This document shows, piece after piece, positions 1 through 8,821 of a DNA stretch of 64,000 bases (positions are counted from its first letter, which is position 1; each line of letters begins with the position of its first letter). The position numbers and the translations under genes were made by a program. Source of the DNA: Colwellia sp. MB3u-41 (GTDB lineage: Bacteria > Pseudomonadota > Gammaproteobacteria > Enterobacterales > Alteromonadaceae); NCBI RefSeq assembly GCF_014076845.1, contig NZ_JACGUT010000079.1, positions 1 to 64,000 on the forward strand, written 5' to 3'. The notes under the pieces are model-generated. The model had not been told where the DNA came from and did no database searches. It was given only the letters and a program-made list of their open reading frames with translations.

Positions 1-605
1 AAGAGTTAACCGAAACAAAATCTCATTCGCTTTGCTTCGTTGCTACAGGCCTTGCCTGAAGCGAGATGCGTATTCTACGCAACTCTGTTTCGATGTCAAC
101 GTTTTATTTAATTTAATTTGAAGTTTCTTTCGAATATTCAAACTCTATTTTTAAAACGTTAAATTAACGAATAAACCCTAAAGCTATGTAGTTAACTTAT
201 CAAAACAGCTCTTTCGTGGTTCGTTTTAACTGACCCCCTTGGAACTGGAGCGCATTCTAGACATTTTCTAAAAAGGATCAAGCTCTATTTTCATCTTTTA
301 GTTTGTTTGCTGTAAATAAAGACAATATGAGTAATATACTCTCTGATCGTTTAAATTTTTTGCGGTACTTAATTTAATAGTCTATTAATGAGAGTAAGTT
401 GAACGTTAAAATAGTGCTTTTAATTAATATGTTTATTTAGTGTAGTAAACTTTTTAATTTTTGCTTAATATAAGTAAGGTGTTATTTACATATAAATGAC
501 ACTTATCTTTTTTACAACTTTTGCACAATATTCAAAGCTAATAGCATCGCAACAGCAATTTAGTTTTTTAATTTAGAATTTAAAATAATAATTAGGTATT
601 CATAT
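1..605. other. Gene-free left edge and upstream region of the RRM gene
   Basis: No convincing coding sequence is seen on either strand in this AT-rich stretch. It holds a 15-base inverted repeat, TGCGTA-ttc-TACGCA (67-81), and a second site, GCGCATTCTAGA (250-261), that shares the core GCGyATTCTA. Both follow a slightly GC-richer patch inside AT-rich DNA. The first 100 bases could be the flank of a gene lying outside the window. The final 100 bases presumably carry the promoter of the RRM gene, but I cannot point to a clear -35/-10 pair. Confidence 0.4.
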
Positions 606-1049
606 ATGAAGTCTCCTCAAAGGTTAACATTTATCGTCGCAGTAATATTTACTGTAATTGCTTACTTTTTATCAACGTTTATAGGCAACACACCAGTTAT
701 AACAGCTGTACTAGTTTTAGTTAGTGCTTTTATTGCTCCTCTTATTGGTACATCAAGTTCAGCAGAAAGTGCTGATGAAGAAGTAAAAACACTATATGTA
801 GGGAATTTACCCTATAGAGCAAATGAGTCATCGATTAGAGAATTATTCTCTGAACACGGCCAAGTTCATTCTGTTCGTTTAATGAAAGACAAGCACACCG
901 GTAAACGTCGTGGTTTTGGTTTTGTTGAAATGTCTGCCGATGCAGCTGATGCAGCTGTTTCATCACTCAATGATACTGAGTTTCAACAGCGCACGTTAAA
1001 AGTGCGTGAAGCGAAGGAACGTCCAGAAAAAAATGCCGAAGAAGAATAA
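606..1049 (+). CDS. Membrane-anchored RNA-binding protein (RRM domain)
   Basis: A 147-residue protein with two hydrophobic segments (about residues 7-27 and 29-50) followed by one RNA recognition motif (about 61-137). The RRM has a canonical RNP2 (LYVGNL, about 63-68) and RNP1 (RRGFGFVE, about 101-108), so single-stranded RNA binding is expected. Small RRM proteins are common in cold-adapted gammaproteobacteria and cyanobacteria, and a version anchored by two N-terminal helices occurs in marine gammaproteobacteria. The RRM would face the cytoplasm. The start ATG has an AGG nine bases upstream. The tail is Lys/Glu rich. The gene stands alone and ends at a hairpin terminator. The RNA target is unknown. 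Confidence 0.85.
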   Translation: MKSPQRLTFIVAVIFTVIAYFLSTFIGNTPVITAVLVLVSAFIAPLIGTSSSAESADEEVKTLYVGNLPYRANESSIRELFSEHGQVHSVRLMKDKHTGKRRGFGFVEMSADAADAAVSSLNDTEFQQRTLKVREAKERPEKNAEEE

Positions 1050-1076
1050 CATTACCGCTTTTTAATCTTTAATGAT

Positions 1077-1103
1077 AAAACCCGCTTTAAAGTGGGTTTT
1101 TTT
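1077..1103. terminator. Bidirectional hairpin terminator
   Basis: The inverted repeat AACCCGCTTTAAAGTGGGTT (1079-1098) is flanked by A residues on the left and a T run on the right. It lies between the convergent RRM gene and DUF5610 gene and can serve both strands. Confidence 0.75.
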
Positions 1104-1127
1104 ATCGATTAAAAACAATGATAACGC

Positions 1128-2399
1128 TTACTTACTTTTATTATCTGGCTTAATTGTATCAATCACTTTATTAAACTTGTCTTTGACTTCTTTATTTTCG
1201 CCAAATTCAGCCTTAAACACCGCATCTAGTAGTTGGCCAAAAGCATCCTCTTTTTTTGATAAAAGGGTGTTTGCTGCCTCTTGAAGTTGTTTAAATTGAC
1301 CTAAAAAATCAATTAAGGGTCTCAGTTCTTTATTAACGCTTGGTAAATCTCTCTCGCCAAACTCAGCTATTTCTGTATAACTTTGACTAACATAACTTGT
1401 TTTAGTTTGTTGCATGTCCATACTAAAGTTAGCTATTTGGTCATTATCAAAACCGAGTTCAACCGATTTTTCGAAGGCTTGAACAACATTACCACTGAAA
1501 AAATCTTTCTGTAGTGAGTTTACATCTTTTATTAATGCTTCAATGGCCGCTTTCTCTTCATCATCGAGATCACCATCAACACTGTAGGAAAAATTCACCT
1601 CATTATACTCGCTACTTACCATAGTATAGTTCTCTGAAACGCCTCTGTTACTCTCTTGGTGCCGAGCACTTTTTTTATTGCCGTACTCTTGTAATTCGCT
1701 AAATGATATTGAAACAATATCACCGTCAGTGGTCGTAATACTAAGATCACTCTTTTTTGAGTTACTTACATAAAGTTCGCTGTTTAATGCTGCGTTTCTA
1801 ATTTTTGGACTCTCTATATCTATATTACTCTTTGAATTTTTCTCTGCAGGAAATATCTTTTTATATAAGTCATCAATATTCTTATTAATAAGGTCGCGGC
1901 TTTTTTCAATACCTTGACCTAATTCATCATCAAATATTGATAGATCTTTTAAATCACCCATCGCTTGATCAATACCTAAGTTAGCTCCTGCTCGTCCTTG
2001 CTCAAACATTTCTTTTAATTCATCATCACTCGCACCATTAGCTTGCGCAGCAAGAATACTGCCACCGACAAAGTCCATAACCGTTCGAGCAACCGCTTCA
2101 AAATCAAAAATAGCAGATGAAGATTCACTGTTAATTAATGGTTCTTTAGCTATTATATTGCTCTGAACAACATTTTTATTGGGTTGTGTATAATTAAATT
2201 TTTCAAACTTTGCCGATATATGACTAGAAACTGACTGAAATATAATTTTCATAGTAATAGAAGCACGATTTCTTAGTGCTAAATTATCGAAAGACTCTGC
2301 TGGTATATGCTTTTTAACCGCTTCGTTTTTCATGTGTTCCGCTTGATATCTTTGCCCTTTGTAATTTGGCAAAGTTGTTTGATTATCAATTTTATTCAT
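1128..2399 (-). CDS. DUF5610 domain-containing protein
   Basis: A 423-residue soluble protein with no signal peptide or membrane segment. Residues about 100-180 (VMDFVGGSILAAQANGA, then an EMFEQGRAGANLG segment) match the pattern of the DUF5610 family of marine gammaproteobacteria, whose function is not known. The rest is charged, Ser/Asn rich and contains acidic helical stretches such as GDLDDEEKAAIEALIKD. It is a single-gene unit, convergent with the RRM gene and divergent from trmA. The assignment rests on recalled family motifs and no role can be given. Confidence 0.7.
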   Translation of the reverse strand: MNKIDNQTTLPNYKGQRYQAEHMKNEAVKKHIPAESFDNLALRNRASITMKIIFQSVSSHISAKFEKFNYTQPNKNVVQSNIIAKEPLINSESSSAIFDFEAVARTVMDFVGGSILAAQANGASDDELKEMFEQGRAGANLGIDQAMGDLKDLSIFDDELGQGIEKSRDLINKNIDDLYKKIFPAEKNSKSNIDIESPKIRNAALNSELYVSNSKKSDLSITTTDGDIVSISFSELQEYGNKKSARHQESNRGVSENYTMVSSEYNEVNFSYSVDGDLDDEEKAAIEALIKDVNSLQKDFFSGNVVQAFEKSVELGFDNDQIANFSMDMQQTKTSYVSQSYTEIAEFGERDLPSVNKELRPLIDFLGQFKQLQEAANTLLSKKEDAFGQLLDAVFKAEFGENKEVKDKFNKVIDTIKPDNKSK

Positions 2400-2645
2400 T
2401 ACAATACTCCGGTATCTAATTAAAGGTTAACTAAACACAATTAAAGATCTACAGATCCTTAAATTTAATATGGTTATAATATCGGCATTTACAGATAAAC
2501 CTTTAATCTTGAGCCCATCACACCAATAAAATTATAGACAAATGACTAGACAAAGTAATCACAGTCGCTAAACTCAGCGCTTCTATAATACTCGCTAATA
2601 TTGAGTATAATGTCGTTTAATTATTTCTATGTTTAAGGCTTATAT

Positions 2646-3752
2646 ATGTTTAGTCACATCGCACCTCAATTTTATGATAAACAACTTGAAAATAAACAGG
2701 ATGATATCGCTAAATTGTTTAGTGAATTTGACTTGCCTAGCTTTGATGTTTTTCGATCAGAGCCTATAAATTATAGATTAAGAGCAGAATTTAGGCTTTG
2801 GCACGATGGTGATGACTTGTTTTACATTATGTTTAATAGTGAAACAAAAGAAAAATATCGAGTAGATAATTTCCCTGTTGCTAGTGAGTTAATCAATCAG
2901 GCAATGAAAGCCTTGCTTGATGAAATTAAAGATAAACCTTCACTTCGTCATAGGCTGTTTCAAGTTGACTTTTTATCAACTCTAAGTGGAGAGTTATTAA
3001 TTAGCTTATTATATCACCGACAATTAGATGAGCAGTGGCTGACTGATGCCGCTATGTTAAAAGCAACACTTTCGGCAATCGCCCCTGTTGACATTATTGG
3101 TAGAGCCAAGAAGCAAAAATTTATTCTTAATAAAGATTTTGTCACTGAGCGCCTAACTGTTGGTGATAAAACTTATATCTACGAGCAAGTAGAAAATAGT
3201 TTTACTCAACCCAATGGTCACGTTAATGAGCAGATGTTACTTTGGGCAAAGCAAGGCACTCAAAATATTGGTGGTGATTTAATCGAACTTTATTGTGGCA
3301 ATGGTAACTTTAGCATCGCATTAGCTGAAAATTTTGATCGTGTGTTAGGCACAGAAATATCAAAAACATCAGTAAAATCAGCACAAAATAATATTGCTGC
3401 TAACCAGCTAAGCAATGTTGATATTATAAGAATGTCGAGTGAAGATTTTAGTCAAGCGATGAACGGTGAACGTGAATTTCGTCGTTTAGAAGACTTTGAT
3501 CTAAAAAGTTATAATTACGATACCGTTTTAGTTGATCCTCCAAGAGCGGGGCTTGACCCTGACAGTGTTGAGTTAGTGAGTCGATTTGAACGTATTGTTT
3601 ATATTTCATGTAACCCTGATACCTTAAAAGATAACCTCACTGAACTAGTAAAAACACATAACATTGAAAAATTTGCATTATTTGATCAATTTCCTTACAC
3701 ACACCATGTTGAAACCGGCGTTATTTTATCGCGTAAAAAATTAATTGATTAG
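2646..3752 (+). CDS. trmA: tRNA (uracil-5-)-methyltransferase TrmA
   Basis: A 368-residue SAM-dependent enzyme that makes 5-methyluridine at position 54 of the tRNA T-loop. The length equals that of the E. coli enzyme. The SAM-binding motif [17 protein letters not shown] is near residues 217-233. The DPPRAGLD motif is near 297-304, and the catalytic-cysteine motif ISCNPDTL is near 321-328. The C-terminal HVETG stretch holds the usual general-base Glu. It is monocistronic. Its stop codon overlaps that of fabR on the other strand (convergent, 4-base overlap), so no separate terminator fits between them. Confidence 0.95.
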   Translation: MFSHIAPQFYDKQLENKQDDIAKLFSEFDLPSFDVFRSEPINYRLRAEFRLWHDGDDLFYIMFNSETKEKYRVDNFPVASELINQAMKALLDEIKDKPSLRHRLFQVDFLSTLSGELLISLLYHRQLDEQWLTDAAMLKATLSAIAPVDIIGRAKKQKFILNKDFVTERLTVGDKTYIYEQVENSFTQPNGHVNEQMLLWAKQGTQNIGGDLIELYCGNGNFSIALAENFDRVLGTEISKTSVKSAQNNIAANQLSNVDIIRMSSEDFSQAMNGEREFRRLEDFDLKSYNYDTVLVDPPRAGLDPDSVELVSRFERIVYISCNPDTLKDNLTELVKTHNIEKFALFDQFPYTHHVETGVILSRKKLID

Positions 3753-4372
3753 GTTTTACTTTTTAAACCTCGGTTGCTAAATTCTGCAGCACCGCGAGCA
3801 ATAAAGCGTAATTGTTGTATTGTTCGTAGTGCGATCTGCTGACGATCGTCTTTATCGACATCTAAAGCATCAGAGCCAGCACTGAATACAATAGTAACAG
3901 CAGCATCAGCTTGCAAAAAAGCCACATCTGCGTTTAATTTATTTGCTTGCTGTAAATAATCGCATAACTCTAAAGTGAAATAACGGACTTCTCGGTTTAC
4001 TGCAGCTCGAAAAGCAGCTGACGTACCTGAGCGCTCTCGTAATAATAAGCGAAATATATTACCGTTACTTTCAATAAATTCCATAAAAGTAACGACAGAA
4101 ATTTGAATAACAGAGCCTCCTTTTTCAATACGCTGTCTCGCTTGTCGCATTAACTGACGTAGAGTTAGGCCTGCTTCATCTACCAGTGTTAAACCTAATT
4201 CGTTCATGTCAGAGAAGTGTCGATAGAATGAGGTTGGAGCTAAACCTGCTTCTTTAGCGACTTCGCGTAAGCTCAAACTAGAAAAGCTCCGTTCGCTGCT
4301 AAGCTGCCCTAAAGCTGCATCAATTAATTGTCGACGTGTTTTTTCTTTTTGCTGTGCTCTAATGCCACTCAT
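3749..4372 (-). CDS. fabR: TetR-family repressor of unsaturated fatty acid synthesis (FabR/DesT type)
   Basis: A 207-residue TetR-family protein. The N-terminal helix-turn-helix (about residues 20-60, with [19 protein letters not shown]) closely matches FabR, and the GLTLVDEAG segment after it is also FabR-like. In E. coli FabR represses fabA/fabB, and its Pseudomonas relative DesT represses a desaturase; both sense the unsaturated/saturated acyl pool. Here the divergent neighbour is a desaturase preceded by a perfect palindrome at 4535-4552, the natural operator. The context fits a DesT-like circuit as well as a FabR one, so the name is by family. Confidence 0.88.
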   Translation of the reverse strand: MSGIRAQQKEKTRRQLIDAALGQLSSERSFSSLSLREVAKEAGLAPTSFYRHFSDMNELGLTLVDEAGLTLRQLMRQARQRIEKGGSVIQISVVTFMEFIESNGNIFRLLLRERSGTSAAFRAAVNREVRYFTLELCDYLQQANKLNADVAFLQADAAVTIVFSAGSDALDVDKDDRQQIALRTIQQLRFIARGAAEFSNRGLKSKT

Positions 4373-4534
4373 TGCTTAATTAACCTATTCTTTAGCTTAA
4401 CCTTATCATACTGAATTCTCATCTATTTACTAGAAACTTGATCACTAATATTGTTTTATAAAGAAGGTAATATTACTTGGTAATTAAAATTATAATAAAA
4501 ATTACCTTGACTGCAAAGTCATCAAAGTTAAAAT

Positions 4535-4552
4535 AGTGTACACGTGTACACT
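4535..4552. promoter_or_regulatory. Probable FabR/DesT operator (18-bp perfect palindrome)
   Basis: The sequence AGTGTACACGTGTACACT is its own reverse complement over all 18 bases. It lies in the divergent spacer, 50 bases before the desaturase ATG and about 160 bases from the fabR start. Its size and GTACA/TGTAC core resemble the operators known for FabR and DesT. Autoregulation of fabR from the same site is possible. Confidence 0.75.
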
Positions 4553-4601
4553 GAAAATTTTAATTCAGTGTTCGTTTTTTTACAGATGGAATTTTTATTA
4601 C

Positions 4602-5720
4602 ATGAACAAACCTAAAATCGTTTGGCTAAATTTTAGTGTGTTTTTAATTACCTTTTTAGTAGCAGCAATAGCTGTTCCATATAGAGCAATAACACACGGC
4701 TTTGATAACACTGAGCTTACGGTTGCATTCTGCTGCTTTATTTATTGTGGTATGTCGATTACTGCCGGTTATCATCGTTTATGGTCACATAAAACGTATC
4801 AAGCGCATTGGTCTTTGCGTTTTATCTTTGCACTCGGTGGTGCATTCGCTTTACAAAATAGTATTTTACATTGGTCATCAGATCATAGAATTCATCATAA
4901 GCATGTTGATAATAATGAAAAGGATCCTTATTCCGCAAAAAGGGGCTTTTGGTATTCTCACATAGGCTGGATGCTACGAGAGTATCAAGCACATCGATAT
5001 GCTAATTACGACAACACCCGTGATTTGCAAAAAGACCCTATAGTCATGTGGCAGCACAGAAACTACTTATTACTAACAATACTGATGAACTTTGGTATGC
5101 CCATAGTATTTGGCTTATGGCATGGAGACATTATAAGCAGCTTGCTTTTAGTGGGTTTCCTACGTTTGGTTTTGAACCACCATACAACTTTCTTTATTAA
5201 TTCTTTAGCGCACATTTGGGGTAAACAAACTTACACCGAAAGAAATAGCGCTCGAGACAATGGTTTTCTTGCATTTTTGACCTTTGGTGAGGGCTACCAC
5301 AATTACCATCATATTTTTGAAAATGATTATCGTAATGGTATTCGTTGGTGGCAATTTGATCCCACTAAATGGTTAATTAAAGGCTGTGAATTTTTAAAGT
5401 TAACTTCAAAACTTCGTACCTATCCAGATGATAAAATTGAGAAAGCTCGATTAGCAATGGTGCTTAAGCGTAGCCAAAAGAAGCTCCTAGCTCACCCAAA
5501 TGCCGAACAGATGCGTGAAAAGCTTCAGCAAGAGTATGATTTATTAATTGCTAGAATTAATGACTATTATGATGTTCGTAAAAAATTACTTGCCAGTAAA
5601 CGTGATAAATTAATTGCTGATGTTGAAAGTTCGGAGTTAGCTGCGCAGTATCAAGAGTTTAAACAGCACCTTGCTGACCAGCAACAACATTTTCAACGTT
5701 TATTAACACAGCTTGCATAA
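4602..5720 (+). CDS. Membrane fatty-acid (acyl-CoA delta-9 type) desaturase
   Basis: A 372-residue integral membrane di-iron desaturase that introduces a double bond into acyl chains. The three histidine boxes are present: HRLWSH (58-63), HRIHH (95-99) and HNYHH (233-237). Hydrophobic segments surround them, as in stearoyl-CoA-type desaturases. A charged helical tail of about 100 residues follows the usual core. I chose the ATG at 4602. The reading frame is open back to a GTG at 4536, but that codon lies inside the palindromic operator and would add a non-conserved leader. Divergent from fabR and presumably repressed by it. In a cold-water organism this would support membrane fluidity. Confidence 0.92.
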   Translation: MNKPKIVWLNFSVFLITFLVAAIAVPYRAITHGFDNTELTVAFCCFIYCGMSITAGYHRLWSHKTYQAHWSLRFIFALGGAFALQNSILHWSSDHRIHHKHVDNNEKDPYSAKRGFWYSHIGWMLREYQAHRYANYDNTRDLQKDPIVMWQHRNYLLLTILMNFGMPIVFGLWHGDIISSLLLVGFLRLVLNHHTTFFINSLAHIWGKQTYTERNSARDNGFLAFLTFGEGYHNYHHIFENDYRNGIRWWQFDPTKWLIKGCEFLKLTSKLRTYPDDKIEKARLAMVLKRSQKKLLAHPNAEQMREKLQQEYDLLIARINDYYDVRKKLLASKRDKLIADVESSELAAQYQEFKQHLADQQQHFQRLLTQLA

Positions 5721-5778
5721 AACTTTCTTCTATTTAAGTATTACAGTGTAGATCACGCTTTTACATAGTCAGACGTCT

Positions 5779-5815
5779 AAATTCCTGCTAAAATTTTTAA
5801 TCCTAGTAGGAATTT
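5779..5815 (+). promoter_or_regulatory. Inverted repeat just upstream of sthA
   Basis: AAATTCCTGCTA (5779-5790) and TAGTAGGAATTT (5804-5815) form a 12-base stem with one mismatch and a 13-base spacer, ending only a few bases before the AAGG ribosome site of sthA. It could be a leader hairpin or a repressor site. A separate palindrome, AGACGTCT, lies at 5771-5778. No factor can be named. Confidence 0.4.
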
Positions 5816-5826
5816 AAGGTAAGATT

Positions 5827-7263
5827 TTGGCAACCAAAAACAAAGCTAAAACAACGATAAAAATCATCAATGATTACGATTACGATGCAATCATTATTGG
5901 TACGGGTCCTGGTGGCGAAGGCACTGCCATGGAACTCTCTAAAAAAGAAAAACGTGTTGCCATTGTAGAACGCTATAAAGACGTTGGTGGTGGCTGTACG
6001 CATTGGGGAACTATTCCCTCAAAAGCTTTAAGACAAAGTGTTAGCCGACTCATTGAATATAATGCCAGCCCGCTTTTCAGAGGTCATGAAAAAGCAAAGC
6101 ATTTAACATTTCCTGCTATCCTCAAACACGCATCATCCGTCATTCGCAAGCAAGTCCAATTACGCAGTGGTTTTTATGACCGTAACCGCGTTGAACTGGT
6201 TGCCGGAGAAGCTTCATTTATAGATGCGCATACGCTTAGAATAATTAAAAGTGATGGTTCTGTTGAGCAAATAACCGCAAAACAAATTGTTATTGCTACA
6301 GGTTCACATCCCTATAGACCAAGTGATATTGATTTCAATCATCCTCGGGTTTATGACTCGGATACTATTTTATCACTCAAGCATGATCCCCGTTCTATCA
6401 TTATTTATGGTGCAGGAGTTATTGGCTCTGAGTACGCATCGATATTTAGGGGACTTGGAGTCAAGGTTGACTTAATTAATACACGCGATAGATTATTATC
6501 ATTTTTAGATGCTGAGATGTCTGATTCTCTTAGTTATCACTTATGGAATAATGGTGTTGTTATTCGCCATGGAGAAGCTATTGAAAGTGTTGAAGCATCT
6601 GATGATTCTGTCGTTGTTCATTTAGCGTCGGGTAAAAAAATGCGTGCTGACTGTTTATTATTTGCTAACGGACGTACCGGTAATACTGCAGACTTAAAAG
6701 TTGAAAATGCAGGACTAACAGCCGATGGTCGTGGGCAGCTTAAAGTCAATAATCAATACCAAACCAGTGTAGATAATATCTATGCTGTCGGTGATGTTAT
6801 TGGTTATCCTAGCTTAGCTAGTGCCGCTTATGACCAAGGCCGACTAGCCGCTTCAGCGATGATAGATCATCACAGTACCGCAAAACTTATTGCTGATATT
6901 CCTACCGGTATCTATACCATACCAGAAATAAGCTCAGTGGGTAAAACAGAACAAGAACTTACCGCTGCAAAAATTCCTTATGAAGTAGGTCGTGCTCAAT
7001 TCAAACATTTAGCCAGAGCACAGATATCAAATAGTTTAGTGGGTTCATTGAAAGTGCTTTTTCATCGGGAAACCAAAGAAATATTAGGTATTCATTGTTT
7101 TGGTGAAAATGCTGCTGAAATAATTCATATTGGTCAAGCTATTATGCAACAAACCAATGGGGGTAATACGATTGAATACTTTGTTAACACTACGTTCAAT
7201 TACCCAACAATGGCTGAAGCATTTCGTGTTGCAGCGCTAAATGGTTTGAACCGTTTATTTTAA
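5827..7263 (+). CDS. sthA: Soluble pyridine nucleotide transhydrogenase
   Basis: A 478-residue flavoprotein that moves reducing equivalents between NADPH and NAD+ in the cytosol. The FAD-binding motif GTGPGGEG lies near residues 22-29. The [17 protein letters not shown] segment has the single cysteine typical of SthA instead of the redox CxxxxC of lipoamide dehydrogenase. A second Rossmann motif ([12 protein letters not shown]) binds the nicotinamide nucleotide, and the FAD-interacting YAVGDVIG and C-terminal dimerisation regions are present. Translation starts at TTG (5827) with AAGG seven bases upstream. The first ATG in frame lies inside the FAD motif and cannot be the start. Confidence 0.95.
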   Translation: MATKNKAKTTIKIINDYDYDAIIIGTGPGGEGTAMELSKKEKRVAIVERYKDVGGGCTHWGTIPSKALRQSVSRLIEYNASPLFRGHEKAKHLTFPAILKHASSVIRKQVQLRSGFYDRNRVELVAGEASFIDAHTLRIIKSDGSVEQITAKQIVIATGSHPYRPSDIDFNHPRVYDSDTILSLKHDPRSIIIYGAGVIGSEYASIFRGLGVKVDLINTRDRLLSFLDAEMSDSLSYHLWNNGVVIRHGEAIESVEASDDSVVVHLASGKKMRADCLLFANGRTGNTADLKVENAGLTADGRGQLKVNNQYQTSVDNIYAVGDVIGYPSLASAAYDQGRLAASAMIDHHSTAKLIADIPTGIYTIPEISSVGKTEQELTAAKIPYEVGRAQFKHLARAQISNSLVGSLKVLFHRETKEILGIHCFGENAAEIIHIGQAIMQQTNGGNTIEYFVNTTFNYPTMAEAFRVAALNGLNRLF

Positions 7264-7305
7264 ATAATAAGTACTAAATTAACGAATAAGAAAGGTATGT
7301 TACGA

Positions 7306-7833
7306 ATGAATAAATTAATTTTAGCGTTATTTATTTTTATCGGCATACCTTTTTTTATGGTTCAAGCTGCGGAAAAAAAGCATCAAAAAAGTGAAGAGAA
7401 GAGCTATAGTCTTTATTTGATTCGCCATGCTGAACAGAAAACAGATCAAGACGATCCAGGACTAACACAATGTGGGAAGTTTCGTGCTAGGCAACTGGCC
7501 AGTATTTTAGAGCATGCAAAAGTAAAAAAAATATACAGTACGCGCTACCAGCGCACTATGGCAACGGCTGCTCCGCTGGCACAACAACAAAAGCTTGCAA
7601 TAAAGAACTATGCCCCAAACAAGTTAGAACAACTTGCCCGGCAACTAATGAAAGAGAAAGAAAACACGGTTGTCTTCGGCCATAGTAACACCACACCACA
7701 ATTGGCTGAATTAATAAGCCAAATATCAGTATTACCGATGACAGAAAAACAATATCGAAGCATATATCAAATTAGTGTTTCAAACAAAAACCCTCAACTA
7801 ACCTTGTTAATGCAACCTCTCGTTTGCAAATAA
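7306..7833 (+). CDS. Exported histidine-phosphatase family protein
   Basis: About 175 residues with a clear N-terminal signal peptide (hydrophobic stretch ending FFMVQAA) and a phosphoglycerate-mutase-like fold. The catalytic RHA motif is in LIRHAEQK, and the second conserved His is in VFGHSNTTP. It is likely a periplasmic phosphatase of unknown substrate. Two starts are possible. ATG 7297 is only one base from the AAAGG site, whereas ATG 7306 has a ten-base spacing and a better signal peptide, so I prefer 7306. It lies 42 bases after sthA in the same direction and may be co-transcribed. Its stop almost abuts that of the convergent lipoprotein gene. Confidence 0.85.
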   Translation: MNKLILALFIFIGIPFFMVQAAEKKHQKSEEKSYSLYLIRHAEQKTDQDDPGLTQCGKFRARQLASILEHAKVKKIYSTRYQRTMATAAPLAQQQKLAIKNYAPNKLEQLARQLMKEKENTVVFGHSNTTPQLAELISQISVLPMTEKQYRSIYQISVSNKNPQLTLLMQPLVCK

Positions 7834-7835
7834 AA

Positions 7836-8255
7836 CTATAATAAATTATCTGCAGTGCCTTTTCGACCCGCGCGAATTAACTCAATGTGCTTAATTGAAA
7901 AAGGTGTTCCCCATTGTTGAGTCGTCATCATACCCGTTAGCGCATTTCCTCTCACTTTAATAACAGCACCATCTTGCTGAAATTCTTTATTTAAGTTCAT
8001 CGGCAACCAATGCTTACCTTCTTTGGATACTAAACCAAAGAAACCGCCTTCCAAATTCATATATTTTACTGTTGCTGTAAATGACAGCTGTTTCAGGTCA
8101 ACTTTAGTTTGAGAGGGTTTGACTGACACTTTAGAAACCTCTGATTTGGCAACAACGTCTAATTGAGCCGACTTATCTATTGGATTAGTTGATTTTTGCT
8201 GGCATGACATCAAAATACCAACAGATAAAACAACACAAGTCATTTGTTTAAACAT
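7836..8255 (-). CDS. Small lipoprotein of unknown function
   Basis: The frame is open from 8312, but the ATG at 8255 has AAGGAT about eight bases upstream and starts a proper lipoprotein signal (hydrophobic core ending LMSC, with Cys at about residue 17). The mature part (about 120 residues) has a segment FTATVKYMNLEGGFFGLVSK followed by a KVRGNALTG region, which suggests a small beta-barrel or OB-like fold. I do not recognise a family with certainty. It lies 95 bases downstream of another small lipoprotein gene in the same direction, so the pair may form one unit. Confidence 0.7.
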   Translation of the reverse strand: MFKQMTCVVLSVGILMSCQQKSTNPIDKSAQLDVVAKSEVSKVSVKPSQTKVDLKQLSFTATVKYMNLEGGFFGLVSKEGKHWLPMNLNKEFQQDGAVIKVRGNALTGMMTTQQWGTPFSIKHIELIRAGRKGTADNLL

Positions 8256-8350
8256 ACTGCACATCCTTAAATTGATCATGTTAATTAGAGAATTGGCGAT
8301 AAAGAAAAGCAATTCTTAGGGCTTACTTTTATGATTACGCTGATGAGTGG

Positions 8351-8653
8351 TTATTGCTTAGATTCTTCTTTTTCAGCATCTATTATTTCGTCAATTTTAT
8401 GCTTATTGCCACAAATAGCCTTCTGCTTATCATTACGATAATAACGAACATCAATGCAATCCACTTGAAAACGACGTTCTAATTCAGTACGTATAACAGG
8501 ATGACCTTTAGCGTTAGTGATTTGGCGTTGCAATGACTGGCAAATTTTAATTTCTTCACTGGCAATTGTTACATCTTCACAAGCCTTTTCAGTGGTCGAA
8601 CACCCTGTTATTGTCATTAGCGCAAGCGTTGAAAAAAGATAAATATGTTTCAT
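8351..8653 (-). CDS. Small putative lipoprotein with four mature cysteines
   Basis: A 100-residue protein with an N-terminal lipobox (LMTITGC, Cys at about residue 18), followed by a short mature region carrying four further cysteines (ACED, KICQ, VDCID, AICGN) that may form disulfides in the periplasm. The tail is charged. I do not recognise its function. It precedes the other small lipoprotein gene. Confidence 0.65.
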   Translation of the reverse strand: MKHIYLFSTLALMTITGCSTTEKACEDVTIASEEIKICQSLQRQITNAKGHPVIRTELERRFQVDCIDVRYYRNDKQKAICGNKHKIDEIIDAEKEESKQ

Positions 8654-8781
8654 AGTGGTGGTTTTATTTCATTTTTTGTTAGCAGTTAACGCCATTATAG
8701 TCAGCTATTATTGTTAACGATACCTTTTCTTATCTGGCTTGCCTGAAGTTATTTTCATAGAAACTCAATTAAGCAAATAAA

Positions 8782-8806
8782 AAAGCCATTACAAGGTAAT
8801 GGCTTT
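8782..8806 (-). terminator. Terminator of the RND efflux operon
   Basis: AAAGCCATTAC-AAG-GTAATGGCTTT is a perfect 11-base stem with a 3-base loop. On the minus strand it is followed by a T-rich run. It lies 16 bases past the stop of the RND permease. Confidence 0.85.
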
Positions 8807-8821
8807 GAGAGAAGAAAACGC

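Noticed and set aside
1072-1284. Plus-strand frame over the terminator and the end of the DUF5610 gene
   Set aside because: It starts inside the terminator and runs antisense to a well-supported gene, with no family resemblance.
4536-4601. Longer desaturase start at GTG 4536
   Set aside because: The GTG lies inside the palindromic operator and adds 22 non-conserved residues; ATG 4602 fits the family.
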